The notes: generated from the letters alone by a model not told the origin. Positions 52,681-64,000 are shown, counted from the stretch's first letter. The stretch: DNA of 64,000 nt from Cheiracanthium punctorium (GCA_038373885.1 JAWZYV010012361.1:62001-126000), one strand, 5' to 3'. Made by a program: numbers and translations.

Positions 52681-53911
52681 TTTAGCAAATGAAAATTTGG
52701 GAGGCGATTTTCGGAAAGCAGTGAAAACTCGTAACTGTAACTGAAGAGAGAGAAAAAGAATTATTTTCTAAACATTTACCGAGTGAGTTAGTTATGGATT
52801 TGAGCTCTTTAACAAACATGACTGCTAAAAAGCCTTGAATGCAGAATGGAGAGTTACACATCGCCAATTCGACATGATGGTTGATTTTTTGCAAAAAGGA
52901 ATATAACACAGGGAAAGTGCCAAATTATGTCATTTTTTTTTTTCAAATCGATGGATTTTTATTTTAAGGATAGAAGTTTAACAGTTAATCGTCGGACTCG
53001 TATGTCATTTTATGAAAGATTTTTCGTCATTGTCGTTGTTACTGTTGTCTTAATTTCTCTGATAACTCAAAATCATTTATACTTCTAATTTTCTGTTTAT
53101 TTATTTTTTATTCTTTTATTTGTTAATTTGCAAATGTAGGTGATTATTCTTGTACTGAAAATGTACTTGGATAACATAGTTCGAACTTTAGTTACCTGAT
53201 TTGAAAAATATTTGAACTTTTTTTAGAAACGAGTATTCAGTTAAGTGAAGTTTCATGAACTTGAGATTAACAACAACAACAACAACAACAAAAAATTATA
53301 AATGGTTAATTATGTTATAAATATAGAACATTTATTTTTGACAATGATAATAACATTCTGTTCACCTGCATGATAATAACCTTGATTAATGCACAGCTCC
53401 GGAAAAAATGTACATGCATTTTCGTACAGCAAAGTTACAAAGTTTACGAATAACAAGCCAGTAGCCAGACAATTCGATTAGATGTGGCAATGTCCCAGGA
53501 TGGTTATGTACTTTCAATTGTTTTCTTCTCTCCCCCACCTCGGAGATCCTTTGAGTGTTACAAAAGCATATTTCTGGCCTTTTCATTTATTTCGTTGTTT
53601 TTACTAATTGGCTATGTTAATAAAATTACAGAGCAGGCAAAAAGTCCTGAACACGCTCAAATTTTTGCCTAATTTTTGTGATTAACTTAATTGCTTGTTG
53701 TAAAACTATCGTAATATCTTAACTATTATTAGTGATTCTAATGTGTTTTGACACTTTCCAACAAAGCTAAGTGCTTATGATTTCGGTTATTGTGTCTGTC
53801 CATAGGTTCTATCTGTCCGTTCGTTCTCTAACAGCCGTAAATATTCATCGACTACTACGAAACTTCTATATGTTATCCCTATGTAATATAACCATCTAAT
53901 TATTTACAATG
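52681..53911. other. AT-rich stretch with (AAC)n near 53268, no gene
   Basis: About eight AAC units at 53268-53292. The 62- to 75-aa frames show no domain. Confidence 0.45.
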
Positions 53912-54326
53912 GTGTACGTTTCTGTATATTTTGGTAAAATGTTGAGTAACCTTTTGGCGTATTTCACAAAGGTTTCCGAATTAACGAGTAACCTTTCTGT
54001 ATGTAGCGTTTCGAGTAACATGCACTAGATGGCAGCACCAAACTCTCACGGAATGAGCGCTCAGTATCGAACCCTCGACACACTCGCTCGTAGGTCAGCA
54101 CGTTACCTCAGCGCTGTGATCGTCTTGCTCTGATTTGCTTTAAAAGTAAACTGACAGCTGCAAAAGTTAGTTCTGGAATGGCTTGTTTTCGAAACTTAAA
54201 TTTTTTTTGGTGTATTTTATAAATGGAGGGAAAATACCATAATTAATAAATATAAATTAAAAATCTTAAATCTTTTTTTTTCACATAAATTACTTTCAGG
54301 AGATAATGTGCTGTTTTATTTAAGTA

Positions 54327-55679
54327 CTAGCTGCGTGCCCGTTCTTCGCACGGTAGGAAACGAAAAATTTCTAGAAAAAGCAAAATTATTTCACTCTTGA
54401 CATAAAATTTTCGTCATATATGTAATAACCTGAGATCATTGCAATATAATGACACACACACACACAAAAAAAAAAACTATTTCAGCGTCATTCGGTATCA
54501 AAAAAGTGAAAATGTCGTTTGCAGTGAACTTCTCACTTTCAAAATGTCTTATTTCCGCAGACATGCTGTCATTTAGGTTCACGTTTTAGCGTTAAATACC
54601 TCGGACACTACATGAAATGGGCATTTTTTTAATTTTAAAAATACGTCACCCTCTCTTGCAACCCTTTACAAAGAGAAAAGAGATAAGAGATAAGACTGCG
54701 CTATCTATAAAGGCTTTAAAATTGTTTTTCTAGATTACGCAGTTTAATTTTTCTTCTCACAAATAAATCCAGTATTTATAAAAGGAAATCGAGCCAAGCA
54801 AAGAAATCGTCTGCTTGGACATAAGAATAACTATGTACACAAAACGAAATCTTTGGAATGAGAATCTTTTTTCACGTTTTCAGAAGAGCGCTCATTGTAG
54901 TTGCTTCACAACGGGCTTTGACTTTTAGTTGTACAATAACAGTAGTATTTGGCGCATTAAGGCAATAAACAACAGATGTTTTAATTCGAATTTCACAAAA
55001 AATCGCTTCGAGATATGGCGCGGGACCCGTTTTTATTTATTTTTTTCAACTGGCAATTTTAATCTTTTACTGTATCCATGACAACCAAATCGCAAGATAT
55101 CAAACCGAAATTTATAAGCAGGTGCTACTAAAATGAAAATCCTTCTTTACTTAAAAATTCGTAAAAATTCTCCTAATTTATATTTTTCCTCCGTTCTTCT
55201 TTTAAAAGTGGGCGAATTGTGTGCTCCGTCTTTTGCCGAAATATAAAAAAGTTATGACTGATAGAATTCAAGATGCAGCAGATTTAAAAATATTTTACGA
55301 AAGTCAGCGTGAAATTTAATTTTATTTGAAAAATTCCCAAAAATCTGCAAATTATGTTACACAGTCCGAACAAACAGTTTTTAAAAGAAAATTTTCTCCT
55401 CTATACGATGATGTAAATATCGTTTTCTTACGAGTGCAATTACCGGCGTTATTATGTATTACGAAGAAAAATCGCTAAAAATCGGACACAACATAAAATA
55501 AAACATATTCGAATTCGAATTTCGAAAAAATCGCTTCGAGGTGTGTCGGGACCAGTCTTGGAGAATTTCCGTACAAAATTTGGTAGGTCTACGATCACCA
55601 ATTTCGGAGCTACGCGAGGCGCAGACAGACAAACTACCGGACAGTTTACACATTGTTTTATTTTTATAGATTCATCCGC
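54327..55679 (+). mobile_element. 1.35-kb non-coding insertion with 12-bp target duplication
   Basis: TTTATTTAAGTA occurs at 54315-54326 and 55680-55691, and only once in the uninterrupted relative near 59680. The insert starts CTAGCTGCGTGCCCGTTCTT and ends TTTTATTTTTATAGATTCAT then CCGC. A ~48-bp segment (ATTCGAATTTC, AAAAATCGCTTCGAG, GGGACC) occurs at about 54985 and again at about 55508. No reverse transcriptase is visible. The 12-bp duplication points to target-primed retrotransposition of a non-autonomous element. The frames at 55452-55724 and 55459-55653 (minus) lie in it. Confidence 0.75.
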
Positions 55680-55691
55680 TTTATTTAAGTA

Positions 55692-55855
55692 TTCATCCGG
55701 CGACGTCACCAGGTGACTGGTCACAAATAAACTTCACAGTGACCACACAGTGGAGTCACATCACTCACAAGTCACAATGTGACTAGTATGTGACAGTCCT
55801 GTGTCAATTGTGACCCTCTGTGACGTCACAGCGACTCTTTTGTGACCATCTGTGC
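55692..55855. promoter_or_regulatory. Cluster of about 12 GTGAC/GTCAC motifs
   Basis: Within about 165 bp I count 12 GTGAC or GTCAC pentamers, including two GACGTCAC (CRE-like) sites at the two ends. The same cluster recurs at 59695-59848 in the second copy of the repeat. Protein binding is a guess; the density is seen directly. Confidence 0.4.
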
Positions 55856-55864
55856 TATTAGGGA

Positions 55865-56205
55865 AGAATCGGGAAAGTCGTCTGGAAAGTATCTTCTATC
55901 GGTAGAAAGATCTTTAATATCTTCGATTTCCGAGTACCACCTGACCCATTTTTCTTGCAATTCTTGAGGAGGTTTCTCATCCCATTTTGTTCATCTTTCC
56001 CACATATCTTGAAAGAGACATTTTACTCTGATTGTATATGGCGATAAAATTCCGAATGGGTCAAAGATTTTAGCTACTGTTCGTAAAATGATTCGATTTG
56101 TGTTTGTAGCATTCTTAAGTTATTCTAAGAGGGGGTTAATCCCAAGTTGTAAAACATCTGATTTGCCTTCTCACTTTATTCCTAACACCTTTGATGACTC
56201 TTCAT
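55865..56205 (-). pseudogene. BEL/Pao pol fragment (region after reverse transcriptase)
   Basis: The minus strand gives SSKVLGIK, GKSDVLQLGI, RIILRTVAKIFDPFGILSPY then TIRVKCLFQDMWE, WDEKPPQELQEKWVRWYSEI and EDIKDLSTDRRYF. The KIFDP-GxLSP-T block is characteristic of Pao-type pol downstream of the reverse transcriptase. Stops follow LGIK, PLLE and MWER. It abuts the end of the repeat at 55864, which may have inserted into it. Confidence 0.78.
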
Positions 56206-56389
56206 TATCTTCTACCATTCCTAATTACTAAAACTATCTAGAAGCAAAATTTTTGTTTATAAAACTTAAATAAACTTTGAAAATTCATGTAAAGTATAAT
56301 TTATAACAGAATATTGGAAATTTCTATTTTTTTCTATATTTTATATGTTGTCATGGTGGCGACACTAGTAATTGACACCTGAGAAACGA

Positions 56390-58030
56390 GAAGAAAAGCA
56401 TGCTGTTTTAATTTTTAATGCAATGACACAAGAATTACTCTCCCTCAAGCAAATGAAGGGAAATTTGGTGACATGATAGAAGGCCAGTCAACTTAAACCA
56501 TAGGAGTCGAATTAAAAAATATATATATATATATCAGATTTTGAGATTTTGGAAAAAAAATTTCAAACTGCGTAAATTTTTCTTCACGTGTCACGTAACA
56601 ATCAGAATGACTAAGGCGAATAAATTGAAATTTGGTGTCATAATAGTTGATAATTCTACTTAAACTATAATGTCGAATTAAAAAAAAATCACATTTTTAG
56701 ATTTTGCGAAAATTGTTTCTAACTGCGTAAATATTTGTTCGCACATCACATAATATGCGCTAAAGTGACTGAAATGAAATTTGGTGATATGATAACTGAA
56801 CACTCAACTTAAACTATATACTACTAAAAATTTTTTTTAAAGTTTTGTTTTGATTTTGAGATTTTGCGAAAATCGTTTCAAACAGTTTAAATATTTGTTT
56901 GCGCATAATGTAACAACGACTAAAACGAATGAAATGAAAATTAGTGGCACGATAGGTGGTCACTCAACATAAACTATAGGCAACGAATTCTTTAAGAAAG
57001 TTTTATTAGATTTTGAGAATTTTTTTTTAAATCTTCCTAAAATGCTCAAATTTTAAAACACATCACGTAAGAACGACTAAAGGGAACGAAATGAAATTTG
57101 GTGACATGATAGGTTAACATGCAACTTAAACTACAGCCGTCCAAGTTTTTGAGTTTTTGAGAATGTTTATTTAATATGTGTAAATATTTGTTTGTCTATT
57201 ACATGCAAACTTTGGAAGGGAATGAAATAAAATTTAGTACAATCATAGGCAGTCACTTAAACTATAGGTGTTAAAGTATTTCGTTTTCTTTATATATAGA
57301 TTTTGAAATTTTGCGAAAATAGAGAACATGTTTGTTCCATTTTTGAAAAATTCTAGTGGAATATATTGAAATTTGAAATTATGTTATGTGGCAAGTTAAT
57401 GTACTAACTATCAATAGCAAAATTGTTTCAAATATTTTAAATATTTTGTGATTTTGTAAAAATCTTGTAAATGTTTGTTCTCGGATTCCTCAAAAACAGC
57501 TTTAGAGAATAGAATGAAGTTTAGTAGCATGATGATCAATAACGACTAGAACAATACTTGTCTGGAGAACACCTGGAGATTAAAAAAAGGTGTTGGCAAA
57601 AAAAAAAAGAAGATAAATGACTAAATTGTTACTAGATAGCACCATTTCAAAAAAGTTATATTAGTAAAGATTTAAAGAATGTTACCACCTTTTTTGGGAT
57701 ACCCTGTATATTAAAAATCAACCAACGATAACCTTCTCAATAGATATTTACTGCATTTACTAGAAATCGTACACAATTATGATGAACTTGGCTAAAACAC
57801 CAGTAACTAACATAACTGTTAATTACTGACGAAATTCACTTTTCCTTACCGAATTATTGACACACCATATTAAATAAATAAATAAATTTATTTATTAAAA
57901 AATTCTGTACACATTTACTTTATGTACTATCATCTAACACAATTAAGTTTTTAATGATTTCTAAAAAGAAATGTGCTTCAAATAGAAACAGGTTGGTAAT
58001 GAACTAATCTTAATTTCAGGATTATGCTAT
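56390..58030 (-). repeat. Large dispersed repeat with ~150-bp tandem array (copy 2)
   Basis: Inverted copy of 2637-4860. Units are marked by GAAATTTGGTGACATGATAG-like phrases near 56460, 56629, 56779, 56936, 57089 and 57229. The mariner-like arm ends TTTTTGGGATACCCTGTATA near 57715, and the AT-rich lead-in with TTTATTTATTTA continues to about 58030. Confidence 0.75.
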
Positions 58031-58390
58031 TGAAAATGAGACTTTTTTAGCCCTCAATTTAAAATCTCAATTTCTTATACCTAGAACCATTTGGCCGTAA
58101 AAGAAAATTGCATAAAATTGAAGACAAATGTCTAAATGGGTAATAAATAGCACCATTTGCTAACAGTTCTGAAATAAAATGTAGTATAATAAATTATCGG
58201 GCTAAATGCCAATTGCTGGTGCAGTGTCAAATACTGGCGCACCTATCCTAATTTCTTGTGGCACAATAATTTCTCTCTGGCTTACCCAAGCTCTTGCTAA
58301 AGTAACCTATGACGCATTCACCGTTCTCTGTTTTCTGGGAAAGCACAGATCCTATATATTCCTTCATTACTAGTATCTGTATCTAAAGCA
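58031..58390. other. Spacer, nothing recognised
   Basis: No coding frame, RNA gene or repeat boundary seen. Confidence 0.4.
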
Positions 58391-58520
58391 GTGCCGGACC
58401 TAGGTATTTCTCTAAGTGGCGCGAACTGCAAAAATGTACCCTCCCTCCCCCACACACACACCACACATACATGTAGATAAAAAAGGTTTTCAGGGGTGGG
58501 GTGGGGGAGTAAGGGGAGAT
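58391..58520 (+). mobile_element. hAT left-end fragment (CAGTGCCGGACCTAGG)
   Basis: CAGTGCCGGACCTAGGTATT is a hAT-type terminus, followed by C-rich/CA-rich and G-rich segments typical of this group. No right end is found before the Tc1 remnant. Confidence 0.5.
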
Positions 58521-58709
58521 TTTCTTTTCACTACGACTGTTTATTTTTGGTATAAAAATTTCATGTCAGGAGGCAGTGCATACATGAATTCTTCTGAAGA
58601 GGTCAGGCCGGGATATATCAACACACAAATATATATTTATAACATATAAAATTAAATATCCTCTCAAATTTCTATTATCCTCTAAAAGATCTTCAATTTT
58701 TCTCTCAAA

Positions 58710-60296
58710 TTTGACCGGGCACATATAGTCTTTAGTGACGAGTCCTGCTTCCAACTGTGTCCTGACGACAACCGAGACGAGTCTGGAAACGTACAGGGCA
58801 AAGAGGGGATCCTGCTCTGACTATCGCACGTAACACATGCCCACAATGAGATGTTATGGTCTGGGATGCCATCTCTTTCGATAGCCGGACCTCTTTGACA
58901 GTAATTTCTGGCACATTGACAGCACAGCGGTACGATGACGACATCCTACGACCGATTGTGTTACCGTTCCTTTTGCGACACCCTGGACTTACTTTTCAAC
59001 ACGATAATGCCCGGTCGCATACGGCACGTGTTGCTATGAATTGTCTTCAAGCTTTCCCTGTCATTCACGGTAATAAAAAACAAATGTCATTCACAATAAA
59101 TCATTCACGATAAAAAAAAAAAAATTCGGAAACGTTACCCCAAAATATGGGGGCAGCTCTTGAAGTTTAAAATTGCAGAAACGTTTCTGCATTTTTCAGA
59201 AAAATATTTACACATTTTCCTGCTTTTTAGGTAAGGTTTCTGGAAAAGATGTGTAACGTTTCTGTATATTTTGGTAAAATATTGAGTACCCTTTCGGTGT
59301 ATTTCACAAAGGTTTCCGAATTAACCTTTCTGCGTTTTTCAGAACGAGTAACATGCGCTAGGTGTAGCGTTTCGAGTAACATGCACTAGATGGCAGCACC
59401 AAACTCTCACGGAAGGAGCGCTCAGTACCAAACCCTCGACGCATATGTTCGTAGGTCAGCACGTTACCCCAGGGCTGTGATCGTCTTGCTATGATTTGCT
59501 TTAAAAGTAAACTGACTGCTGCAAAAGTTAGTTCTGGAATGGCTTGTTTTGGAAACTTAAATTTTTTGTGTATTTTATAAATGGAGGGAATGTAATATAA
59601 TTAATAAATATAAATTAAAAATCTTAAATCTTTTTTTTCCACATAAATTATTTTCAGGAGATAATGTGCTGTTTTATTTAAGTATTCATCCGGCGACGTC
59701 ACCTGGTGACTGGTCACAAATAAACTTCACAGTGACCACACAGTGGAGTCACATCACTCACAAGTAACAATGTGACTAGCATGTGACAGTCCTGTGACAA
59801 TTGTGACCCTCTGTGACGTCACAGCGACTCTTTTGTGACCATCTGTGCTATTAGGGAAGACGCGTTCACTCTTTTCCCTCTGTCTCTTGGCACTTGGCGC
59901 ATGTGCGCGAAGTCCGAAATGAAGATTTCCTTTCCCCGTAAATATTTTACGCCGAAATGTGGGTTATGTTTCCCAAATCGTGAGTTCTAGTAGAGCATCG
60001 GTAGGTTACGCTATACTTTCGGAAACCTTTCTGCTATAGGTATGTAACTTTTTTGAATTTTTTTACTGTGTTACTTCCTTGGGCAGCTAGGTCGCCTGAT
60101 CTCTCTGCGCCATAGAGCACATTTGGGACGTTATGGGAAGGCGATTGCAACCATGTCAAAATTTTTCTGATTTAGCCAAACAGTCGGAGACAATTTGGCA
60201 AGAAATTCCACAGGACACCATCCAGGAACTTTATCAGTCTGTGCCACACCGTGTGACAGCTTGCATCGAGGCCAGAGGTGGGACAACGCTTTTTTA
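58710..60296 (+). pseudogene. Tc1-type transposase remnant split by a ~1-kb insertion
   Basis: The first part, 58730-59060, has DESCFQLCPDDNR (first catalytic Asp region), then after a frameshift MVWDAISFDSRTSLTVISGT, LTAQRYDDDILRP and HPGLTFQHDNARSHTARVAM with the second Asp. The second part, 60072-60296, has WAARSPDLS, a shifted IEHIWDVMGRRLQPC with the catalytic Glu, and AKQSETIWQEIPQDTIQELY, then ACIEARGGT, ending near 60296. IEH in place of PSD marks a DD34E-type Tc1 transposase. Its 5' third (DNA-binding domain) is not recognisable upstream. The interruption joins at QAF / LPW, leaving a TGT on both sides. Confidence 0.8.
59061..60071 (+). mobile_element. ~1-kb repeat inserted in the Tc1 transposase
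   Basis: It contains the uninterrupted copy (59231-59859) of the repeat also seen at 53912-55864, plus 5' sequence (59061-59230) and 3' sequence (59860-60071) not shared with that copy. Repeated GGAAACSTT / AACCTTTCTG phrases occur near both ends. No terminal inverted repeats are clear; TGT on both sides may be a short target duplication. Confidence 0.6.
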
Positions 60297-60609
60297 ACTT
60301 CCTACCTTTGTAATGGTCAAACTCTACAATAAATAATTCAATTGTTCGGAAATTTTAATCTTTTTTTTTATGTATGTTTTTTACATCCACCAATTTTTAT
60401 CGCAATCGGACAATTCCTTCTGGTGCATCGTTTTTGTTTTGTTTTGTTTTGCTATACAGTGTAGTTTCGAGAACTGTCTTTTTGTCGCTAAAGTCGTCAA
60501 ATTTGTCGCCAAGTTGCCAAAACGGCCGTGAAGTTTATCGCCAATGTCTACGGGGTCACTTGCAATAATGCCTCTACAATTCTCTTTCCCTCAACGCACA
60601 CTAATGCGG
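60297..60609. other. Tc1 3' flank and a possible LTR-derived piece
   Basis: The 60480-60545 segment has GTCGCTAAAGTCGTCAAATT and TGTCGCCAAGTTGCCAAAA, reminiscent of the TTGGCG-rich part of the LTRs at 5674 and 11505. The relation is suggestive only. Confidence 0.3.
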
Positions 60610-62640
60610 GGGGGGGGGGAAACATTACCCTTTCGTAACAGTCGCCTAGCCTTTGGGAATCTGTCAATTTATGAATGCCCTAAACTCTGTTGGTTACAAA
60701 CGTAGCTTAGTTTCACTTTTTTACTCAGTATAAAGCTTTCATTGAGTCCGGAAAGTAGAAAGTGAGCATATCTTTTTTATTAAGATCTTCCTTTACGGTG
60801 TAAGCTAGTCTGGCTCCTGTGGTACACGAAATTATAACGCAAATATATTTCTAATCTGGGATTGGTAAGTGGTTTTCAGGGAGAAACTCTAGCTCTGACT
60901 GAATTAATTGAAGTGCCCTTCATCGTTATGCTTAAGGAAAATGCAATTCTCATGTATGCCGTCTCACATCCGAAAATACATGCAGAGTGGTATTTTCATT
61001 CATTTTAGGGATCTGTCAAGGCATTTTAATTTCTTTTGAATGTTTTAGTTGAGATGGTCAATTCAAAAATTTCTTCACCTGATCAATGGGAAGATTAGAG
61101 GCTCAGTTAATTTTCTGTCTCCTCTTGCAAAATCAATTTAGGCGTGAGTGTTGCTGGACTAGTGAACCGAATAGGGCCAAAGATTTTGCTTTGTGTGGAA
61201 AAGACAGATCTTTTGCTCGATGCAGGATACCCCTCAAGTTATATCTCAGCATGGGCGTAGCCAGCGAGGGGCAGGGTGGGGCAGATGCCCCCCCTGCCCC
61301 GGGCCAAACCGGGCATTCTCCGGTTAGACTCCATGTCCTGCCCCCCACCCCCTATGAAAATCCTGGCTACGCCCTTGTATCTCACAACTCAAAGTATCAC
61401 TAAGAAACTGACAATTCCTATTTCAGTCTCAATACTGACACAGCTTCCTTTAATTTTTATCAGAAAAGTTTAGAATAGCGGTCTCATTAACAACTTTATC
61501 ATGTTTCCTATGCCTCAAATCAAATTTATCCGTAGCTATGATATCTCTTAGATTCCCCAATAAATGCGCTTAAATGATCAACTGAGTTCGCACTCGCTAC
61601 ACTATTATCTACATGCACTGATTCTTTTAATTTTAAGGCTATTTTCCATTGATGTTTCAGAACGTTGTATAAATGATTATTAATTGCAGTTGCAATTAAG
61701 AAAGGGCTAGCGTTTACGCCAAATACAGCTTTATGGAGCCGATAAATGATCAGTTTTTCAAGATTCCCCTCCTCCCACCATAGGAACCGGGGAAAATCTC
61801 TGTCTGCCGGGTTCAAGACTATACTACACACAATCAAGCCTATTTTGCAAAAAGGCTCGGCGTTGTCCGAAATTACCCCAAACTTTCCTTTTCTAAAACT
61901 TCTTAAAGCTTTTGGGATCAATTTGGACCCTTCTCCAAGCAATCGTTTAGCGACATGAAATTTTTCATTTTTGCCGAAGCGTCAAGTACATGCCGAATTT
62001 TGGTAGTTGAATTTTCCCAAAAAACAGCCCTATGTGGCAAATGATGAACTTTTGTCCCCTTTTCGAGTGAGGTATCGGCGGGTTCGATAATTTTCTCCTT
62101 TACCCAATCCTTTAAAACCTATTTTCATAAGCTTCTAATGAACATATAGCTTTCAGAGTTACACGCACGATTTCAGCCGCTTTTCTGCAAGAATTCTATT
62201 ATCCGATATTTGGAATGAACTTCTAGACAAGGAAGAAATACTTGATACCGCCCAGGGCTTTCTATTTCTAAAGAACGAATAAAATTATTCTCAGTAGCAT
62301 TTTCTGTTTCTTGACTAGTTTGGGAAAGGGCTAGGTCTGTTATGTCCGAAGAAACAAGAGATCATAACATCCCGCATAATCTAATCCCACAAGCAACTGC
62401 ATTTCGTCCGGATTTTTCTCGAATAAACAACTATTTTCATTAATAGATGCGTCACTGGGAAATATTTTGCATCTTATTAACTTTTCTAAACATTCGTCCT
62501 CGTTTAACTCGAGAGCACTCCAACATATGGTTTTTTGGCCCACAATATTAATTTTATACTCGAAGACCTTTCCTGGATCACTTAAATAAACTACATATTT
62601 GTTGGTCCCTCAATTGGCACAGTCATTAAACTCCATTCCC
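60610..62640 (-). pseudogene. BEL/Pao retrotransposon pol remnant
   Basis: Read on the minus strand from 62640 downward: a protease/linker-type segment (ALELNEDECLEKLIRCKIFP ... NPDEMQLLVGLDYAG, 62543-62340), then a reverse transcriptase region. That region has LPHRAVFWENSTTKIRHVLD, ASAKMKNFMSLNDCLEKG (about 62040-61930), FRKGKFGVISDNAE, NPADRDFPRFLWWEEGNLEK, FGVNASPFL and a VDN catalytic-type motif (61942-61526). Below about 61250 come KAKSLALFGSLVQQ, MPQIPKMNENTTLHVFSDVR and CIFLKH-DEGHFN, consistent with the linker and RNase H region. Many stops and frameshifts make it inactive. LTRs and gag are not recognised. A hAT MITE (61250-61377) interrupts it. Confidence 0.82.
61250..61377. mobile_element. 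128-bp hAT MITE inside the BEL/Pao pol remnant
   Basis: It starts CATGGGCGTAGCCAGCGAGG and ends CCTGGCTACGCCCTTG. The 8-bp flanks TATCTCAG (61242-61249) and TATCTCAC (61378-61385) differ at one base. The GC-rich core has C and G runs. The frames at 61086-61403, 61133-61348 and 61276-61473 cross it. Confidence 0.9.
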
Positions 62641-64000
62641 TTGAGAACACGGAATGTGAAGCAGCACCGGTTTCTCTAGTACTTAAGAGGGTGAACTCTT
62701 CTCCGGATGGACTGCTGTGGGACCGTGTACGCTAATTAGAGCTGATGCAAGTAAAATATGTCGTGGCTCCAGTGTCCTCCGTGTTTAAATGATACTTTTG
62801 GGGGTACCGATTTCAGGTGCAAGGTCTCCCATTTGGAATAGGTTCAAAATTAGGAGACCCTGAGCTAAGTTGGTCTTCCTCCCACTGGGAATCATTTAAA
62901 TGGAAGCTATTCCCTTTCGCCCATCGCCGTCTTATATGGAGGATCTGACACAGCTGCGCGGTTGCCAGAGGGCTTTTTTAATAACAGCTACAAAAACAAA
63001 GGCATGTTTGCTGTGCGTTTCACCCTTCTATACCTCCCAAAAGTCCGTGCACTGCACGCTAAAAAGTATTTTGTTGAATTTAACAAAATTTGTTTGGTTA
63101 AAGAATTTGGTAGTTTTGTTTTGTTGATTTGACAAAAGTTTGATCTAACCAAATGGATTTAACAAAATGCTTTTTAAATTAACAAAAATGTTTGGTTGAA
63201 ATTGGACCAATCAAAATCTTTCAACAATCAATTTATGCATGCGTCAATGGATGGCGCGAGGCGGACGAAAGATCAGATTTTTCAGAAACAGTTAGTAACG
63301 TTCATTATATTAATACATGGAACTATGGGTTATATAAAATCTCCTTCATCCTGGACACTTCGCTTCTAAAGCTCCGTTTCCACTTGTGTATTTACTCGCA
63401 GCCCTGCGATTTACTGCCCCGAGTGTGTTTACTGACTTAAAAGTCGTAACGCTAAAGTAGGATTCCATTTTCACAAGGTTTGTTATCTCCTTTTAGAATC
63501 GCACGTTTCCTCCAATGGCTGTTAGTGATTTTGCGCATGCGTGTTTAAACTTTTATCTGTTTCCCGTTTTTCTTTTAAATATATCCACATCTGTAATTTT
63601 TAAATACAGAAGAATTTCTTAAATTTGGAATTCCAGTTTACGAAATTAGACCTTAAAATAAGAATAAATCAGTATTTGAACGAAAATGTTTTAGATTAAA
63701 GAATAGAATCTTTTTAATGAGCAATTTCTCAGTAAATATATTTTATTTTTAATAAAATTTTTCTAATCTAATTTTTAAAAAAGTCTTTTTTTTTAAACTT
63801 TACCTGATTATAACGATTTTTTTTTATAATACTGCAGCATTTTTGTAATCTGGAAATTTGTGTTATGCAGGATCGGTAAAGTCCCGTCGATTTTGAATTT
63901 GAAAAATTGGACTGTCTTTATTTAAGGTACTTTTTTAGTGAGCCCATATTATACTAATTTTAGGATGATTAAAAAAAACCTGGGTGTCAATGATTCCCAT
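62641..64000. other. Unassigned end of window
   Basis: 62641-62900 may be the decayed 5' side of the BEL/Pao element, but I cannot identify gag or an LTR. At 63055-63235 a run of TTTAACAAAATTTG / GGTTAAA / AACCAAATGG phrases in both orientations suggests a small inverted-repeat element (about 180 bp). The frames 62900-63127 and 63192-63440 show no domain. Confidence 0.4.

Larger units (their letters stand above)
53912..55864 (+). repeat. Unclassified repeat with GTGAC/GTCAC cluster, interrupted copy
   Basis: Segments 53912-54326 and 55692-55864 together match the continuous copy at 59231-59859, from GTTTCTGTATATTTTGGTAA through ACTAGATGGCAGCACC to CTGTGCTATTAGGGAAG. The interruption 54327-55679 is bounded by a 12-bp duplication. 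The last 170 bp are the GTGAC/GTCAC cluster. Confidence 0.82.

Noticed and set aside
61086..61403. 105-aa plus-strand frame as a gene
   Set aside because: It is antisense to BEL/Pao pol and runs through a hAT MITE.

Overview
This window looks like gene-poor, AT-rich DNA from an arthropod, most plausibly a spider. I base that on the BEL/Pao, Ty3/gypsy and mariner families, the multi-copy transposon-like proteins and the tRNA-derived SINEs; no host marker gene is present, so the taxonomic call is an inference. I found no intact host protein-coding gene, no rRNA or functional tRNA gene, no operon and no CRISPR array. Nearly every long open frame is a shadow of a repeat. The recognisable protein-coding sequence is all decayed mobile-element or element-like genes.

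Layout. 0-5.6 kb: a hAT MITE and a SINE inside an old tandem repeat, then a large repeat made of ~150-bp units. 5.7-12.4 kb: the richest stretch, with a solo LTR, a mariner-type element carrying a broken transposase with an inferred DD41D triad and a 145-bp hAT MITE inside it, a multi-copy pseudogene of unassigned family, an internally deleted mariner-like element, and the 3' end of a Ty3/gypsy retrotransposon with its LTR. 12.4-22.6 kb: fold-back mariner remnants, hAT and other inverted-repeat elements, a 1.27-kb direct duplication and a 1.67-kb long-inverted-repeat element. 22.6-32.1 kb: hAT and nested piggyBac-type MITEs, ending in a hAT MITE that holds another hAT element, which itself holds piggyBac, hAT and SINE insertions. 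32.4-38.4 kb: more hAT MITEs, two inverted arrays of a CGTAGCGTACA motif and a THAP-domain pseudogene split by a hAT element. 38.6-47.4 kb: SINEs, a hAT MITE, dispersed repeats and a 58-bp tandem repeat. 47.7-51.7 kb: a Helitron-like element followed by a second THAP pseudogene. 53.9-64 kb: two copies of one repeat (one carrying an insertion with a 12-bp target duplication), a second copy of the ~150-bp-unit repeat in inverted orientation, a split Tc1 transposase and two BEL/Pao pol remnants.

The most robust evidence is internal. Seven elements have perfect 8-bp target-site duplications with matching terminal inverted repeats, two TTAA-flanked elements are clear, and several insertions can be checked against an uninterrupted copy elsewhere in the window. 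These nestings give a relative insertion chronology. All protein identities come from recognising motifs in the translations, without database searches.
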